NCBI RefSeq assembly: GCF_006715165.1
Contig: NZ_VFMS01000001.1
Location: 4,154,001 to 4,218,000, forward strand
Direction of reading: 5' to 3'
DNA length: 64,000 bases
From: Arthrobacter sp. SLBN-122
GTDB lineage: Bacteria; Actinomycetota; Actinomycetes; Actinomycetales; Micrococcaceae
Position 1 is the stretch's first letter. The number at the start of each line of letters is the position of its first letter. The translations under genes and the position numbers were made by a program. Under the pieces are notes generated by a model. That model did not search any database. It was given only the letters and a program-made list of their open reading frames with translations, and had not been told where the DNA came from. Shown in pieces: positions 53,864 to 63,958 of the stretch.

Positions 53864-55620
53864 TACTTGTTCTCCTTCGCGGAGGTCTTGGACGAGCCGG
53901 CCAACTGTTCCTGCTTCTCTGCCAGGCGCCGTTCAGCGATGGTCATGCGGCGTTCGGCTTCGGCTGCAGCACCGGCGTTCTTGCTGCGGACGGCCACGGG
54001 CCGGTCCTCCGGGGTGCGGATGCGGCCGGCACCGCGGTACAGCGGCACGGCGCCAAGCCGCTCGGGGTCAAGTCCGGAGAACTTGTGGCCTTCACCGAAG
54101 AACCGGGTGCGTGCCAGGAGCTGGAGCGTGGGGTGGGTGAACATGAACACCACGATCAAGTCGGCGACGGCGGTCAGGCCCAGGGTGAAGGCGAACCCGC
54201 GGACGTTGCCCACTGCCACGAAGTACAGGACCAGTGCGGCCAGGAGGTTGACTGCCTTGGAGGCCAGGACGGTGCGCTTGGCCCGTTTCCAGCCGTTTTC
54301 GACGGCGGATACCAGGCCGCGTCCTTCGCGCAGTTCGTCCCTGATGCGCTCGAAGTAGACAATGAAGGAGTCGGCAGTCTGGCCGATGGCCACGATGATG
54401 CCGGCGACACCTGCCAGGGACAGCCGGTAGTTCTCCGTCCAGCCGAGGATTGCGATGGCCAGGTACGTCAGGGCACCGGCCACCACCAGCGATGCGATGG
54501 TAACGAAGCCCAGGGCCCGGTACTGGAACAGCGAGTAGACCACCACGAGCAGCAGCCCGATCAGGCCGGCCAGCAGGCCCATGCGCAGCTGTTCGCCACC
54601 GAGCGTGGCGGAAATCTGCTGTTCGCTCTGGATATCGAAGCTGATGGGAAGGGCGCCGAACTTCAACTGGTCCGACAACGCCTTGGCGGTCTGTTCGGTG
54701 AAACCACCTGTGATCTGCGGACGGCCGTCGGTGATGACGGCCAGCGAACGAGGCGCGGAGATGACCTGGTCGTCCAGCACGATGGCGAACTGGGACTTGG
54801 GGTCGGTGCCCGACTCGCCGCCGGCAGCCACGTAGAACTGGTTCAGCCGTTCGGTGACCTCTTTGAACTTTGCCGTGCCTTCGCCGTCGAACTGGATGTT
54901 GACCGCCCAGTCATTGGTGACCGCGCCCTGGGCGCCCTGCTGCAGCTGGAAGGACGAGGTGACGATGTTGCTGCCCTTCACCTCCACGGGACCCAGGATG
55001 TACTTGATGGCAGGCGACTTGTCCGTGGCCGGTTCGCAGGTCACCAGCGGCTTGGTGGGGTCCGACCGCTCGGATTTCTCGGCAGCAGGACTGTTGCAGT
55101 CCAGCGCCTCGAACTGCTTGTAGATTTCCGGGGTGATCCAGTTGGTGTCACTGCTGTTGGCCGGCTCGGCGGTCGGCTTGGGCAGCTGGTCCTCGGGGGT
55201 CTGCGACTCGGGAGGAACTGCTGCGCCGTCGCCATTGAGGAGGACGGGGCGGAAATTCATGTCCGCTGAGGCCTGGATCAGGTTGCGGGTTTCGGCAGAG
55301 GGTGTGCCGGGAAGGCTGACCACCACGTTGCGCCCTGACTGGGTGCTGATTTCCGCTTCGGAGACGCCGGAGCCGTCAACGCGCTGGCGGATGATCGCCA
55401 CGGCCTGGTTGAGCTGCTGTTCGTTGATGTCCGAACCGCCCTCCACCTTCGGCGCCAGGATCATCTGGGTGCCGCCCTCAAGGTCAAGCGCCAGTTTGGG
55501 TGCCCAGCTGGCCTGTCCGGCGATGGTGCCGCCAGCCAGGACGGCGGTCAGCGCTGCCAGGATTACACCGAGCCAGACCAGGACGCGGAGCCCTGGTGTC
55601 TTGCGGCCAGTTCGTGCCAT
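53863..55620 (-). CDS. secD: Protein translocase subunit SecD
   Basis: A 585-residue partner of SecF. One N-terminal helix, a large outer domain (GLDLEGGTQMIL-like LALDLEGGTQMILAP, and QRVDGSGVSEAEI) and five C-terminal helices with GVAGIIVAIGQTADSFIVYFERIRDE (shown here as AGIIVAIGQTADSFIVYFER). The outer domain has Pro/Ser-rich insertions. The C-terminal tail is charged. The gene lies 99 bases after yajC; an imperfect hairpin at 55650-55681 precedes yajC's end. Confidence 0.97.
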   Translation of the reverse strand: MARTGRKTPGLRVLVWLGVILAALTAVLAGGTIAGQASWAPKLALDLEGGTQMILAPKVEGGSDINEQQLNQAVAIIRQRVDGSGVSEAEISTQSGRNVVVSLPGTPSAETRNLIQASADMNFRPVLLNGDGAAVPPESQTPEDQLPKPTAEPANSSDTNWITPEIYKQFEALDCNSPAAEKSERSDPTKPLVTCEPATDKSPAIKYILGPVEVKGSNIVTSSFQLQQGAQGAVTNDWAVNIQFDGEGTAKFKEVTERLNQFYVAAGGESGTDPKSQFAIVLDDQVISAPRSLAVITDGRPQITGGFTEQTAKALSDQLKFGALPISFDIQSEQQISATLGGEQLRMGLLAGLIGLLLVVVYSLFQYRALGFVTIASLVVAGALTYLAIAILGWTENYRLSLAGVAGIIVAIGQTADSFIVYFERIRDELREGRGLVSAVENGWKRAKRTVLASKAVNLLAALVLYFVAVGNVRGFAFTLGLTAVADLIVVFMFTHPTLQLLARTRFFGEGHKFSGLDPERLGAVPLYRGAGRIRTPEDRPVAVRSKNAGAAAEAERRMTIAERRLAEKQEQLAGSSKTSAKENK

Positions 55621-55649
55621 TGTCGATCTTTCTCTTATTCGCGGAGAAA

Positions 55650-55681
55650 CCGCCGGAGCAGGCTGTTGCCTGCGCCGGCGG
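55650..55681. other. Intergenic hairpin between secD and yajC
   Basis: CCGCCGG and GCAGGC pair with GCCTGC and CCGGCGG with one mismatch and a four-base loop, in the 99-base space between yajC and secD. It may stabilise or process the mRNA; no T-tract. Confidence 0.4.
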
Positions 55682-55719
55682 CGATCCGCAGCGGTAGAGG
55701 GAGGAAGGGGCCAGCGGGC

Positions 55720-56136
55720 CTAGCTGTCCTTTTTGCCCTCATCGTTGAGTCGCTTCAGGGTTTCCTCGGGAGTCTCGGAGCCAACTGCGGTGCTGCCGGT
55801 CTCCGTGGTGGTGAGGGATGACGCATCGTCCGGAACCACGGGGGATGCCTCGGCCGGCTCCGCGACGGTTTCCGCGGCAGGCTCGACGACCTTGGTGACG
55901 GCCTGGCGGTGTACCGTGGCCAGGTTGCCGGGGGAAAGTTCAAGGGTGACCTTGTTCTCGGCCTCGTCGATGTCCACGATCCGGCCGAAAAGGCCAAAGC
56001 TGGTCATGACCTCCACGCCCGGGGCAAACTTCGACTGGAGCTCTGCCTGCTGCTGCTGCGTCTTCTTGTTGCGGCGGAACATCATGAAGATGAAGACGCC
56101 GAGCATGACGAACAGGAGAATTGACATTGGATCCAA
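55720..56136 (-). CDS. yajC: Preprotein translocase subunit YajC
   Basis: A 138-residue accessory protein of SecDF. One N-terminal membrane helix (ILLFVMLGVFIFMMF) is followed by RRNKKTQQQQAELQSKFAPG and VMTSFGLFGRIVDIDE, the YajC signature. The C-terminal third is an Ala/Glu/Thr-rich tail longer than in Proteobacteria. The start could be TTG 56136 (MDPMS) or ATG 56127 (MSILLF). A 203-base gap separates it from ruvB, so it may have its own promoter. Confidence 0.93.
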   Translation of the reverse strand: MDPMSILLFVMLGVFIFMMFRRNKKTQQQQAELQSKFAPGVEVMTSFGLFGRIVDIDEAENKVTLELSPGNLATVHRQAVTKVVEPAAETVAEPAEASPVVPDDASSLTTTETGSTAVGSETPEETLKRLNDEGKKDS

Positions 56137-56339
56137 GGGGAATTCCGTTCTTTAGCGTGGTGTAGCTGGGTTCTCCAGCGACGTCGGCTTCGCTTCGGCC
56201 GGGGTGGACGTGCGGTGCAGGCAGAACGCCTGACATTTTTCTTCCCCAAGCGACGGGGGCGTCAGGGCCACCCGCGAAACAAAGACCCGAACGTGCCGGG
56301 CGTCATACCAGTCTAAAGGGAAAAGCTGGAGGGAGCCTG

Positions 56340-57425
56340 CTATTGGCTCTCCGGGGCCCAGTCCCCCGCGGTCGAAGCGGCGTCTTCGGGCTCGAAAAGG
56401 TCAAGCTGCTCCTGTGCGAAGACACCGGACGGGATGGCGTAGCCCAGGTGCGTCCAGGCGGGTGCCATGGCGATCCTGCCGCGGGGCGTTCGGCCCAGCA
56501 GGCCCTCCCGGACCAGGAAGGGCTCGGCAACAGTCTCAACCGTTTCGGTTTCTTCCCCGACGGCGATGGCGAGGGTGGACAGACCGACGGGCCCGCCGCC
56601 GAACTTGGTGATCAGCGCATCGAGGACTGCGCGGTCCAGCCGGTCCAGGCCCTTTTTGTCCACTTCATACATGTCCAGGGCAGCGGACGCGGTCCTGGCG
56701 TCGATTTGGTCGACGCCGTGCACCAGGGCCCAGTCCCGGACGCGCCGCAGCAGCCGGTTGGCGATTCGGGGCGTGCCGCGGGAACGGCCGGCGATTTCAG
56801 CGAATCCGGCCGAGTTGACTTTCAGGTCCAGCAGGCCCGCAGAACGGCGCAGCACGAGTTCCAACTCCGGGACGGAGTAGAACTCCAGGTGCCCGGTGAA
56901 GCCGAAACGGTCGCGCAGGGGTCCCGGGAGCAGCCCGGCGCGGGTGGTGGCGCCCACCAGCGTGAACGGCGGCAGCTCCAGAGGAATGGCTGTGGCACCT
57001 GCGCCTTTGCCCACCACGATGTCAACGCGGAAGTCTTCCATGGCCATGTACAGCATTTCCTCGGCCGGGCGGGACATGCGGTGGATCTCGTCGAGGAAAA
57101 GGACCTCGCCTTCAGAGAGCGAGGACAGGATTGCTGCGAGGTCGCCGGCGTGCTGGATGGCGGGTCCGCTGCTGAGCCGCAGCGGCGCATTCATCTCCGC
57201 GGCCACGATCATCGCCAGGGTGGTTTTGCCCAGGCCGGGCGGGCCGGAGAACAGCACGTGGTCAGCGGTCCGTCCGCGCATCCGGGAGGCCTGGAGCACC
57301 AGTGACAGCTGCTTGCGCACCCGGTGCTGGCCAACGAAGTCGTCCAGGTTCTTCGGCCTAAGGGCTGCCTCAATGGCCCGCTCCTCGGGCTCCTCCCCCG
57401 CTGCGACCAGGGACGGTTCAGCCAC
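56340..57425 (-). CDS. ruvB: Holliday junction branch migration ATPase RuvB
   Basis: The 361-residue motor that drives branch migration with Ruv[19 protein letters not shown], Walker [16 protein letters not shown], Walker [11 protein letters not shown] and sensor [16 protein letters not shown] are present, followed by a winged-helix domain. The GTG at 57425 overlaps the ruvA stop by eight bases. Confidence 0.97.
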   Translation of the reverse strand: MAEPSLVAAGEEPEERAIEAALRPKNLDDFVGQHRVRKQLSLVLQASRMRGRTADHVLFSGPPGLGKTTLAMIVAAEMNAPLRLSSGPAIQHAGDLAAILSSLSEGEVLFLDEIHRMSRPAEEMLYMAMEDFRVDIVVGKGAGATAIPLELPPFTLVGATTRAGLLPGPLRDRFGFTGHLEFYSVPELELVLRRSAGLLDLKVNSAGFAEIAGRSRGTPRIANRLLRRVRDWALVHGVDQIDARTASAALDMYEVDKKGLDRLDRAVLDALITKFGGGPVGLSTLAIAVGEETETVETVAEPFLVREGLLGRTPRGRIAMAPAWTHLGYAIPSGVFAQEQLDLFEPEDAASTAGDWAPESQ

Positions 57426-58062
57426 GGCTGCCTACGCGGTTGCCTGCCCGTGCGCCGTCCTGGCCCAGCCAGCGGAGCGTGGTCCGCAGGATTTCAGGCA
57501 CGTTGCCGCGGAAGGATACTTCGGGATCCTCCGCCAGGGCTTTATCGATGCTGGTGGAGGCGTCCTTCTCGGACCAGCCCAGGCTGGTCATGGCGGCCAC
57601 CACTTGGGGCTTCCAGGCGGCTTCTGCAGGGGTAGCGGCCCCAGGGGCCGCAGCGGTTCCCTGCGGGACGAGCTTTCCGGCCAGCTCCAGCACGATCCGG
57701 CCGGCCACCTTGGGACCGATCCCCGGCACCTTCGTGAAGGTCTTGCTGTCCCCCGTGTGCGCTGCCACCCTGATGGCTTCGGGATCGTGGACGGCCAGGA
57801 CTGCAAGGGCAAGCCTGGGGCCAACCCCGCTGACACTGAGCAGGACGTCAAAAACCTCCCGTTCGTCGTCGGAGGCGAAGCCAAAGAGCGTCAGCGAATC
57901 TTCCCGGACAATAAGGGACGTGAACAGCTGGCCCTGTTCGCCCACGTGCAGCCGGCTGAGCGTCTGGGGTGTGGCATTGACGCTCATCCCGGCACCATTG
58001 AGGTCTATCACGGCCGTGGACAGGCCAACATGCGCTACGGTTCCGCGGAGGAAACTGATCAA
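57418..58062 (-). CDS. ruvA: Holliday junction DNA helicase subunit RuvA
   Basis: The 214-residue junction-binding subunit. It has the N-terminal OB fold ([20 protein letters not shown]), two helix-hairpin-helix motifs ([13 protein letters not shown] and [16 protein letters not shown]) and a C-terminal RuvB-binding domain. The TTG at 58062 follows GGGAG by seven bases; no ATG is available at the conserved N-terminus. Confidence 0.96.
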   Translation of the reverse strand: MISFLRGTVAHVGLSTAVIDLNGAGMSVNATPQTLSRLHVGEQGQLFTSLIVREDSLTLFGFASDDEREVFDVLLSVSGVGPRLALAVLAVHDPEAIRVAAHTGDSKTFTKVPGIGPKVAGRIVLELAGKLVPQGTAAAPGAATPAEAAWKPQVVAAMTSLGWSEKDASTSIDKALAEDPEVSFRGNVPEILRTTLRWLGQDGARAGNRVGSRG

Positions 58063-58151
58063 AGCCGGGCTCCCGTTGTACCGCCGGCCTCACAGCGAGG
58101 ACCCGGCTATCCGAACATATCTACGAATACCCTAGCAAGCGGCAGGGACAA

Positions 58152-58730
58152 TCACCGTGCGCGGCGCGCCTTGGCCTCCGCATCGGCCCATGCCCGCTGG
58201 GCAGCCGTCAGCGATGAACTGCCGGGACCCGTGGTTGCCACGGCCGCGCCGCTTCCCGCGCGCCAGGCATGCGTAATGGCAAGTGCCAGCGCGTCCGCTG
58301 CATCGGCCGGGCGCGGCGGCGCATCAAGACGCAGGATCTTGGTGACGAGCTTGGTCACGGCGTCCTTGTTGGAGGATCCGCTGCCGGTCACCGCGGCTTT
58401 GACTTCCGACGGCGTATGCAGCGCTACGGGGATCCCGCGGCGCGCGGCGGCGGCAATCACCACGCCGGACGCTTGGGCCACACCCATGACCGTGCTGACG
58501 TTGAGCTGGGAAAAGACGCGTTCGACGGCGAGCACCTGGGGTTCGTAGCGGTCCAGCCACTCGTCGATGGCCAGGGCGATCACCAGGAGCCGCTGGTCCA
58601 GCGTCTCCTCGGGTGAGGTGCCCACCACGCCAACAGCCACCATGGTGGCCCGCCTGTTCCGCTCGACGTCCACCACGCCAATGCCGCAACGGGTCAGTCC
58701 CGGGTCAACCCCGAGTACGCGCAGCGTCAC
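58152..58730 (-). CDS. ruvC: Holliday junction endonuclease RuvC
   Basis: The 192-residue resolvase with an RNase H fold. Acidic residues lie in [27 protein letters not shown] and [16 protein letters not shown]. The GTG at 58730 gives [11 protein letters not shown]. The last 20 residues are basic. It stands between yebC and ruvA. Confidence 0.96.
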   Translation of the reverse strand: MTLRVLGVDPGLTRCGIGVVDVERNRRATMVAVGVVGTSPEETLDQRLLVIALAIDEWLDRYEPQVLAVERVFSQLNVSTVMGVAQASGVVIAAAARRGIPVALHTPSEVKAAVTGSGSSNKDAVTKLVTKILRLDAPPRPADAADALALAITHAWRAGSGAAVATTGPGSSSLTAAQRAWADAEAKARRAR

Positions 58731-58762
58731 GGGCGTGCAGTTTCAGCCGGCACTGCCGGGCG

Positions 58763-59518
58763 TCACTCGGATTCCAGGGCAGCCTGGACTTCATCACTGA
58801 GGTCGGCGTTGCTGTACACGTTCTGGACGTCGTCGAGGTCTTCGAGGGCATCGGCAAGCTTCATGAACTTGCGGGCGCCGTCCACATCCAGTTCAACCTG
58901 CATGGAAGGCACGAATTCAACTTCGTCGGTGTCGTACTCGATGCCGGCTTCCTTGAGGGCCTCGCGGATGGCGGGAAGATCGGCCGGTTCCGAGTGGATC
59001 TCGAACGTCTCGCCGTTGTCCTTGACTTCCTCCGCGCCTGCGTCGAGGACGGCCATCAGGACATCGTCCTCGCTCAGGCCGTTCTTGGGCAGGTTTACAA
59101 CGCCCTTGCGGGTAAAGAGGTAGCTGACGGAGCCGGGGTCGGCGATGGTGCCGCCGTTGCGGGAAATGGCCAGGCGCACCTCGGAGGCTGCCCGGTTCTT
59201 GTTGTCGGTAAGGCACTCGATCAGCAGCGCGGAGCCCTGGGGGCCGCGGGCTTCGTACATGATCTCGGTGTAGTCCACCACTTCACCGGTGAGGCCGGCG
59301 CCGCGCTTGATGGCACGGTCGATGTTGTCGTTGGGGACCGAGGTCTTCTTCGCCTTGGTTACGGCCAGTTCCAGGCCAGGGTTGCCGGCGAGGTCGGGGC
59401 CGCCCATCCTGGCGGCAACTTCGATGTTCTTGATCAGCTTGGCGAACGACTTTGCGCGGCGGCTGTCAATGATCGCCTTTTTGTGCTTGGTCGTTGCCCA
59501 TTTGGAGTGGCCTGACAT
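58763..59518 (-). CDS. yebC: YebC/PmpR family protein
   Basis: A 251-residue three-domain protein starting [20 protein letters not shown], a near-invariant family N-terminus. Members act as transcriptional regulators or, as recent work proposes, as translation factors easing ribosome stalling at proline stretches; both roles remain possible. Conserved location next to ruvC and three bases downstream of pdxT. Confidence 0.95.
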   Translation of the reverse strand: MSGHSKWATTKHKKAIIDSRRAKSFAKLIKNIEVAARMGGPDLAGNPGLELAVTKAKKTSVPNDNIDRAIKRGAGLTGEVVDYTEIMYEARGPQGSALLIECLTDNKNRAASEVRLAISRNGGTIADPGSVSYLFTRKGVVNLPKNGLSEDDVLMAVLDAGAEEVKDNGETFEIHSEPADLPAIREALKEAGIEYDTDEVEFVPSMQVELDVDGARKFMKLADALEDLDDVQNVYSNADLSDEVQAALESE

Positions 59519-59521
59519 GCT

Positions 59522-60232
59522 TTACGCTTCTCCTCTGATCATGCGGATAAAAAGTTCGTGTACGCGTTTCTCGCCGGTCACTTCCGGATGGAAGGAGGTG
59601 GCCAGCAGCTGGCCGGAACGCACTGCGACAATTCTAGCCGTCCCCGGGAGCGATGCCGCGTGGGACGCCTGGCCGGGGTCCGCCGGTTCCACCTGGGCCA
59701 GGACCTCCACGTCCGCACCCACCCGCTCCACCCAGGGGCCGCGGATGAATACGGCGTGCACCGGTTCAACGCCGGATTCGGTGGCGCTGAAGTCCAACCC
59801 CTTGAAGTCCAGGTCGGTTTCAAAGGACTCGCGCTGCCGGCCGAAGGCATTGCGGCGGACAGTGATGTCCAGGCCGCCGAACGTCTGCTGGGGAGCGCCT
59901 GAAAGATCGGTGGCGGGATCGGCGATATCAGAGGCCAGCAGGATCATCCCTGCGCAGGAGCCATAGACGGGCAGGCCTTCGGCGATGTACTTCCGCAACG
60001 GGTCGGCAAGGTCAAAGGCCCGGGCCAGTTTGTCGATGGTGGTGGACTCGCCACCGGGGATGACGAGGCCGTCCAGGCCGTCCAGCTCCCCGGGGCGGCG
60101 GACAGCCACGCCCTGGGCACCGGTGGCTTCGGCGGCGCGCAGGTGCTCGCGGAAGTCTCCCTGGAGGGCCAGGACACCAATCCGCAGGCCCGAGCCCACG
60201 CGCGCAGGATCAGCAGAAGGGGGGTTTGTCAT
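59522..60232 (-). CDS. pdxT: Pyridoxal 5'-phosphate synthase glutaminase subunit
   Basis: A 236-residue class I glutamine amidotransferase that supplies ammonia to Pdx[36 protein letters not shown] with the catalytic Cys, and [15 protein letters not shown] complete the triad. The ATG at 60232 has GGAGGG almost directly before it. pdxS, usually immediately upstream, is not here; murT-gatD lies divergent instead. Confidence 0.94.
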   Translation of the reverse strand: MTNPPSADPARVGSGLRIGVLALQGDFREHLRAAEATGAQGVAVRRPGELDGLDGLVIPGGESTTIDKLARAFDLADPLRKYIAEGLPVYGSCAGMILLASDIADPATDLSGAPQQTFGGLDITVRRNAFGRQRESFETDLDFKGLDFSATESGVEPVHAVFIRGPWVERVGADVEVLAQVEPADPGQASHAASLPGTARIVAVRSGQLLATSFHPEVTGEKRVHELFIRMIRGEA

Positions 60233-60311
60233 CCCTCCAGCATACGGGGCACAACCCCTTCGCTGCTGCCGTGCGGACGCGGCTGGCAAAGGTTGCATGC
60301 CGCTGCTGGGA

Positions 60312-60317
60312 TATATT
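60312..60317 (+). promoter_or_regulatory. -10 element of a leaderless murT promoter
   Basis: TATATT, a near-consensus -10, ends six bases before the ATG at 60324. It would be inside the coding sequence if the upstream ATG at 60297 were used, so it argues for the later start. No clear -35. Confidence 0.5.
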
Positions 60318-60323
60318 CAAAAC

Positions 60324-61616
60324 ATGGTCTTCTTCAGTGTTCCGCTCGGCAAGCTGGTCCGCAGGGTATCCCGGCTGCGCGGCGGCGGGTCCGCCCTTCC
60401 AGGACTGGTGGTTGAGAAAATCGACCCCGGCTTTATGCGGCGGACACTCACCACACTGCCCCACGGTGTGGCGGTGGTCAGCGGCACCAACGGCAAGACC
60501 ACCACCACCAAAATGGTGGTTGAACTGCTGGAAAGCCAGGGCCTTAAAGTCTTCACCAACCGCACCGGCAGCAACTTCACCCGCGGTGTGGCCGCGGCGC
60601 TCCTGGGCGAGGTGGACTGGCGCGGCCGGCTGGACGCGGACATCGCCGTGCTGGAACTGGACGAAGCCCATGCTGTCCATTTCGTGAACAGCGTCCCGCC
60701 GCGCTACTGCCTGCTGCTCAACGTGCTGCGCGACCAGCTGGACCGCTTTGGCGAGATCGACAAGACAGCGCAGCTCCTGCAGCACATCGCTGCCAAAACC
60801 ACAGGAACGGTTGTCCTGAACCGCGAGGACCCACGTGTTGCCAGGATCGCGGATACGCTCACGGGACAGGAGGTCAAGTACTTCGGCCTTGACGACTCCC
60901 TGCTCGGCACCTTTCCCAACGACGATGACATGCGCGCCGCCCCAGGCTCCCCCGCCCCGGCGGGCCTGCCGGAAAAGCCCGCGGCCGACGTCGTACTCCG
61001 CAAAGTGGGCGCGGACAGCGCCGAGTTTGAGTACGACGGCGGTACGGTCACCACGGCGATGAAGCTGCGCGGTGTGTACAACATCTTCAACGCCGCCGCG
61101 GCGATGACGCTGGCCCGCAGCATCTGCGGCGGAGGCGCCGCAGCCGCAGACCATGCCACCTTGCTCGAAGCCCTGTCCAGGGTGGCGCCGGCCTTTGGCC
61201 GCGGTGAAAGCCTTACCGTCGACGGCCAGCCGCTGGACCTGGTGCTGGTGAAGAACCCCAGCGGTTTCCGGCTGGGACTCAAATCCTTCCCCGCCGAGGG
61301 CTACGCCACCATGATCGCCATCAACGACAATTACGCGGACGGACGGGACATGTCCTGGCTCTGGGACGTGGAATTCGATTCCCTCCGCGGCGGTGGCGTG
61401 GATGTGCTCACCGGATCACGCGCCTACGACATGGCGCTGCGGCTCCAATACGACGACGTCCGCGTCGGAGCGGTGCAGACCGACATTTCCGCCGCCCTGG
61501 CAGCCTTCATTCGCGAAGGCCGGGACAGGCCCAAACGGATCTTCTGCACCTACACCGCCATGCTGGCCATTCGCCGCGAGCTGGCCAAAATTACCACCGT
61601 GGAGGTTGTCTCGTGA
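60324..61616 (+). CDS. murT: Lipid II isoglutaminyl synthase, MurT subunit
   Basis: A Mur-ligase-like ATPase that, with GatD, amidates D-Glu in lipid II. The protein is 430 residues from the ATG at 60324, with a leaderless-type -10 before it; ATG 60297 would add nine residues. VVSGTNGKTTTTKMV is the ATP loop, and DNYADGRDMSWLWDVEFD closes the active site. The four-cysteine zinc ribbon known in streptococcal and staphylococcal MurT is missing: a Pro/Ala-rich stretch (PGSPAPAGLPEKPAAD) takes its place and only three unrelated cysteines occur. Confidence 0.93.
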   Translation: MVFFSVPLGKLVRRVSRLRGGGSALPGLVVEKIDPGFMRRTLTTLPHGVAVVSGTNGKTTTTKMVVELLESQGLKVFTNRTGSNFTRGVAAALLGEVDWRGRLDADIAVLELDEAHAVHFVNSVPPRYCLLLNVLRDQLDRFGEIDKTAQLLQHIAAKTTGTVVLNREDPRVARIADTLTGQEVKYFGLDDSLLGTFPNDDDMRAAPGSPAPAGLPEKPAADVVLRKVGADSAEFEYDGGTVTTAMKLRGVYNIFNAAAAMTLARSICGGGAAAADHATLLEALSRVAPAFGRGESLTVDGQPLDLVLVKNPSGFRLGLKSFPAEGYATMIAINDNYADGRDMSWLWDVEFDSLRGGGVDVLTGSRAYDMALRLQYDDVRVGAVQTDISAALAAFIREGRDRPKRIFCTYTAMLAIRRELAKITTVEVVS

Positions 61617-62368
61617 ATCCGGCAGAAGCAACGGCGGCCGATGGCCCGTCCAAGGGAACCATCCGCGTGGTCCAGCTGTACCCGCGCGACATGAACATTT
61701 ACGGCGACTGGGGCAACGCCCTGGTCCTGAAGCGCCGGATCGACTGGCACGGGTACACGCCTGAACTACTGGAATACAACGTGGGCGATCCCTTCCCCGA
61801 GGACGTGGACATCATTGTCGGCGGCGGGGGCCAGGACAGCGGGCAACTGGTGATCCAGGACGACCTGCAGGCCAGGGCCGGCCAGCTCAAGGAATTGGCC
61901 GAGGATGGTGCACCGATGCTGGTCATTTGCGGCCTCTACCAGCTGTTTGGCCGGTACTTCAAAACCCGCACCGGCGCCGTCATTCCGGGCATCGGCATCC
62001 TGGACGTGGAAACCCACGGCACGGATGAGCGCCTGATCGGCAACGTCAAGGTCTCAACCACGGAGTTCGGCGAAGTCCTGGGCTACGAAAACCACAGCGG
62101 CCAGACCACGCTCGGCAGCGGTGTGCAGCCACTGGGCACCGTAGCGAAGGGAACTGGAAACAACAGCAATGACGGCCATGAAGGGGCCCGGTACCGCAAC
62201 ATCGTTGCCAGCTACCTGCACGGATCGCTGCTGCCCAAGAACCCTGCCATTGCCGACTTCCTGATCCGTACCGCGGCGGAGCGGAAGTTCGGCAGCTTCT
62301 CCCCTGGCAACCCGGACGACACCTACGCCGTCCTGGCCCGGGAGCACGCTGCCCGCCGGCCCCGCTGA
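61613..62368 (+). CDS. gatD: Lipid II isoglutaminyl synthase, GatD glutaminase subunit
   Basis: A 251-residue glutamine amidotransferase supplying ammonia to MurT. QLYPRDMNIYGDWGNAL is the family N-terminus, MLVICGLYQLFG carries C106 and YLHGSLLPKNP carries H203, the catalytic pair. The GTG at 61613 overlaps the murT stop by four bases, so the subunits are translationally coupled. Confidence 0.96.
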   Translation: MNPAEATAADGPSKGTIRVVQLYPRDMNIYGDWGNALVLKRRIDWHGYTPELLEYNVGDPFPEDVDIIVGGGGQDSGQLVIQDDLQARAGQLKELAEDGAPMLVICGLYQLFGRYFKTRTGAVIPGIGILDVETHGTDERLIGNVKVSTTEFGEVLGYENHSGQTTLGSGVQPLGTVAKGTGNNSNDGHEGARYRNIVASYLHGSLLPKNPAIADFLIRTAAERKFGSFSPGNPDDTYAVLAREHAARRPR

Positions 62369-62432
62369 CCCGGGACCTTCCTTGCCTTAGCCACCGCTGA
62401 AGGGCAACCCTGCTGTAATGGCTCATCGCAGG

Positions 62433-63794
62433 TCACCGCCACTGGAAATACTCCCGGTGGATGTTGGCCCTGCGAACACCTGCGCCCCGGAAGGCCTTAC
62501 GGAACTGCCGCAGCATGGCGTCCGGTCCGCCCATGAATACCGAGAGCTCGCGGGGTTCGGTGCCTACGGCGGCCAGGACCGCCTCCGGGGTCAGCCGTCC
62601 GTCTGCTTCGGTGTCCACGGCATGGACCGTGAGCCGTGGCTGGTTCCGGGCGATGGCAGAGACCTCATCGGCAAAGGGGGACGGGCCCGCCGAGGTGACG
62701 AAGAAGTGGACATCGTCGTGGAGTTCGCCGTCCAGGGACCGCAGCCAGCTGAGGAAGGGCGTGATTCCCACGCCGCCCGCGATCCAGACCTGATGCGCTG
62801 TTCCGCGGTGCCGGTCAAAGCGTCCGTAGGGCCCGCCAACCACCGCCGGCATCCCGGGCTGCACCACGTCCGGAAGCCTGGCCGTATGGTCGCCCAGCGC
62901 CTTGACCGTGATGCTGATCCCGCCTTCCAGCGCCAGCCCCGAGATGGAAAACGGGTGCCGCTGCCAGCCGTCCGCTGTTTCCAGGTAGACCATGGCGAAC
63001 TGCCCGGGTTTGAAGACCAGCGGCCGGCCCAAGGGACGCAGTGCCACTTCCACCAGGTCCGGTGCCACCGGCTGGACCGCAGCCACCTGGTAATCGTGGT
63101 GGGGCAGGAAATGCCGTGCCAGCAGTTCGCGGTAGGCATAGAACCCCAACCCGGTTCCACCGATGGCCACGTAGCTCCAGCGAAGCGCGGGCACAGCCTC
63201 AAACGCACTGGCGTCGAGCAAGCCGTGAAGGAACCCGGCGGCCAGGAACAGGCCGGTCAGCCGGTGGAAGCCGCGCCACCGCTCGTAGCCGCCCAGCAGG
63301 CGGGCGGCCAGCCGCACCGGCCTGGTCCTCAACAAGGTGCGGACCAGCCCGCGGACAGGCGCGGGAAGTATGGTCCGCCAGCGTGGCAGGACTGCCCATA
63401 CAACCAACGCGGCGAGCCCGCTGATGGCAACCACCGCCAGTGTCTTGCCAAGGCTGGTTGCCTCCGGATTAGCGGCAAGTTCCATGTGCGGCAGCAACAG
63501 GATTGTTGCCGTCATCGCCGCCCTGCGGTGCCAGATGGCGGCGTGGTCAATGCCACCGAAAACCGGCTCAACGTGAGGCAGGGTGCTGACCAGGACCAGC
63601 GCGATTGAATACAGCAGGACGGATTCGCCGCCGAAGAGTTGCCCTACGTGCCCCAGGACGGGTTCGCCCGCAGGCCGAGCGAGGGACCAGAAAATGCCGT
63701 AGGCCCCGGCCAGCACCATGATTGCGCCTGGACCAAGCCACCGGAACGGCATTCCCAGGAAGACGGTCCCCTGTCCGGCGCCACCCTTGGTCAT
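62433..63794 (-). CDS. Ferric reductase-like transmembrane flavoprotein
   Basis: A 453-residue membrane oxidoreductase. The N-terminal half has about six hydrophobic segments with histidines suited to heme (for example THLPHVEPVF-like STLPHVEPVF, LLPHMELAA, RWRGFHRLTG and FLHGLLD). The C-terminal half is an FAD/NAD(P) module: RHPFSISG binds FAD, IAGGVGITPFLSWL binds the nucleotide, and HREYFQWR ends the protein. It probably moves electrons from NAD(P)H across the membrane; the acceptor is unknown. The ATG at 63794 is preferred, with AAAGGA upstream. Confidence 0.87.
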   Translation of the reverse strand: MTKGGAGQGTVFLGMPFRWLGPGAIMVLAGAYGIFWSLARPAGEPVLGHVGQLFGGESVLLYSIALVLVSTLPHVEPVFGGIDHAAIWHRRAAMTATILLLPHMELAANPEATSLGKTLAVVAISGLAALVVWAVLPRWRTILPAPVRGLVRTLLRTRPVRLAARLLGGYERWRGFHRLTGLFLAAGFLHGLLDASAFEAVPALRWSYVAIGGTGLGFYAYRELLARHFLPHHDYQVAAVQPVAPDLVEVALRPLGRPLVFKPGQFAMVYLETADGWQRHPFSISGLALEGGISITVKALGDHTARLPDVVQPGMPAVVGGPYGRFDRHRGTAHQVWIAGGVGITPFLSWLRSLDGELHDDVHFFVTSAGPSPFADEVSAIARNQPRLTVHAVDTEADGRLTPEAVLAAVGTEPRELSVFMGGPDAMLRQFRKAFRGAGVRRANIHREYFQWR

Positions 63795-63958
63795 AGCCAC
63801 GGTCCTTTCATCATTGACAAACCGTTGCGCGTTCCCTGCAGGAGACGGTAAATGCGGTCCGGGGCGGACCGTATAGCGGCCATTGTAGGGTTACCGGCTG
63901 GGAGGACGTGCCCCGCCCCACAATTGAGAAGCCTGTCCCGCTGTGAAAGGTTTAGCCC

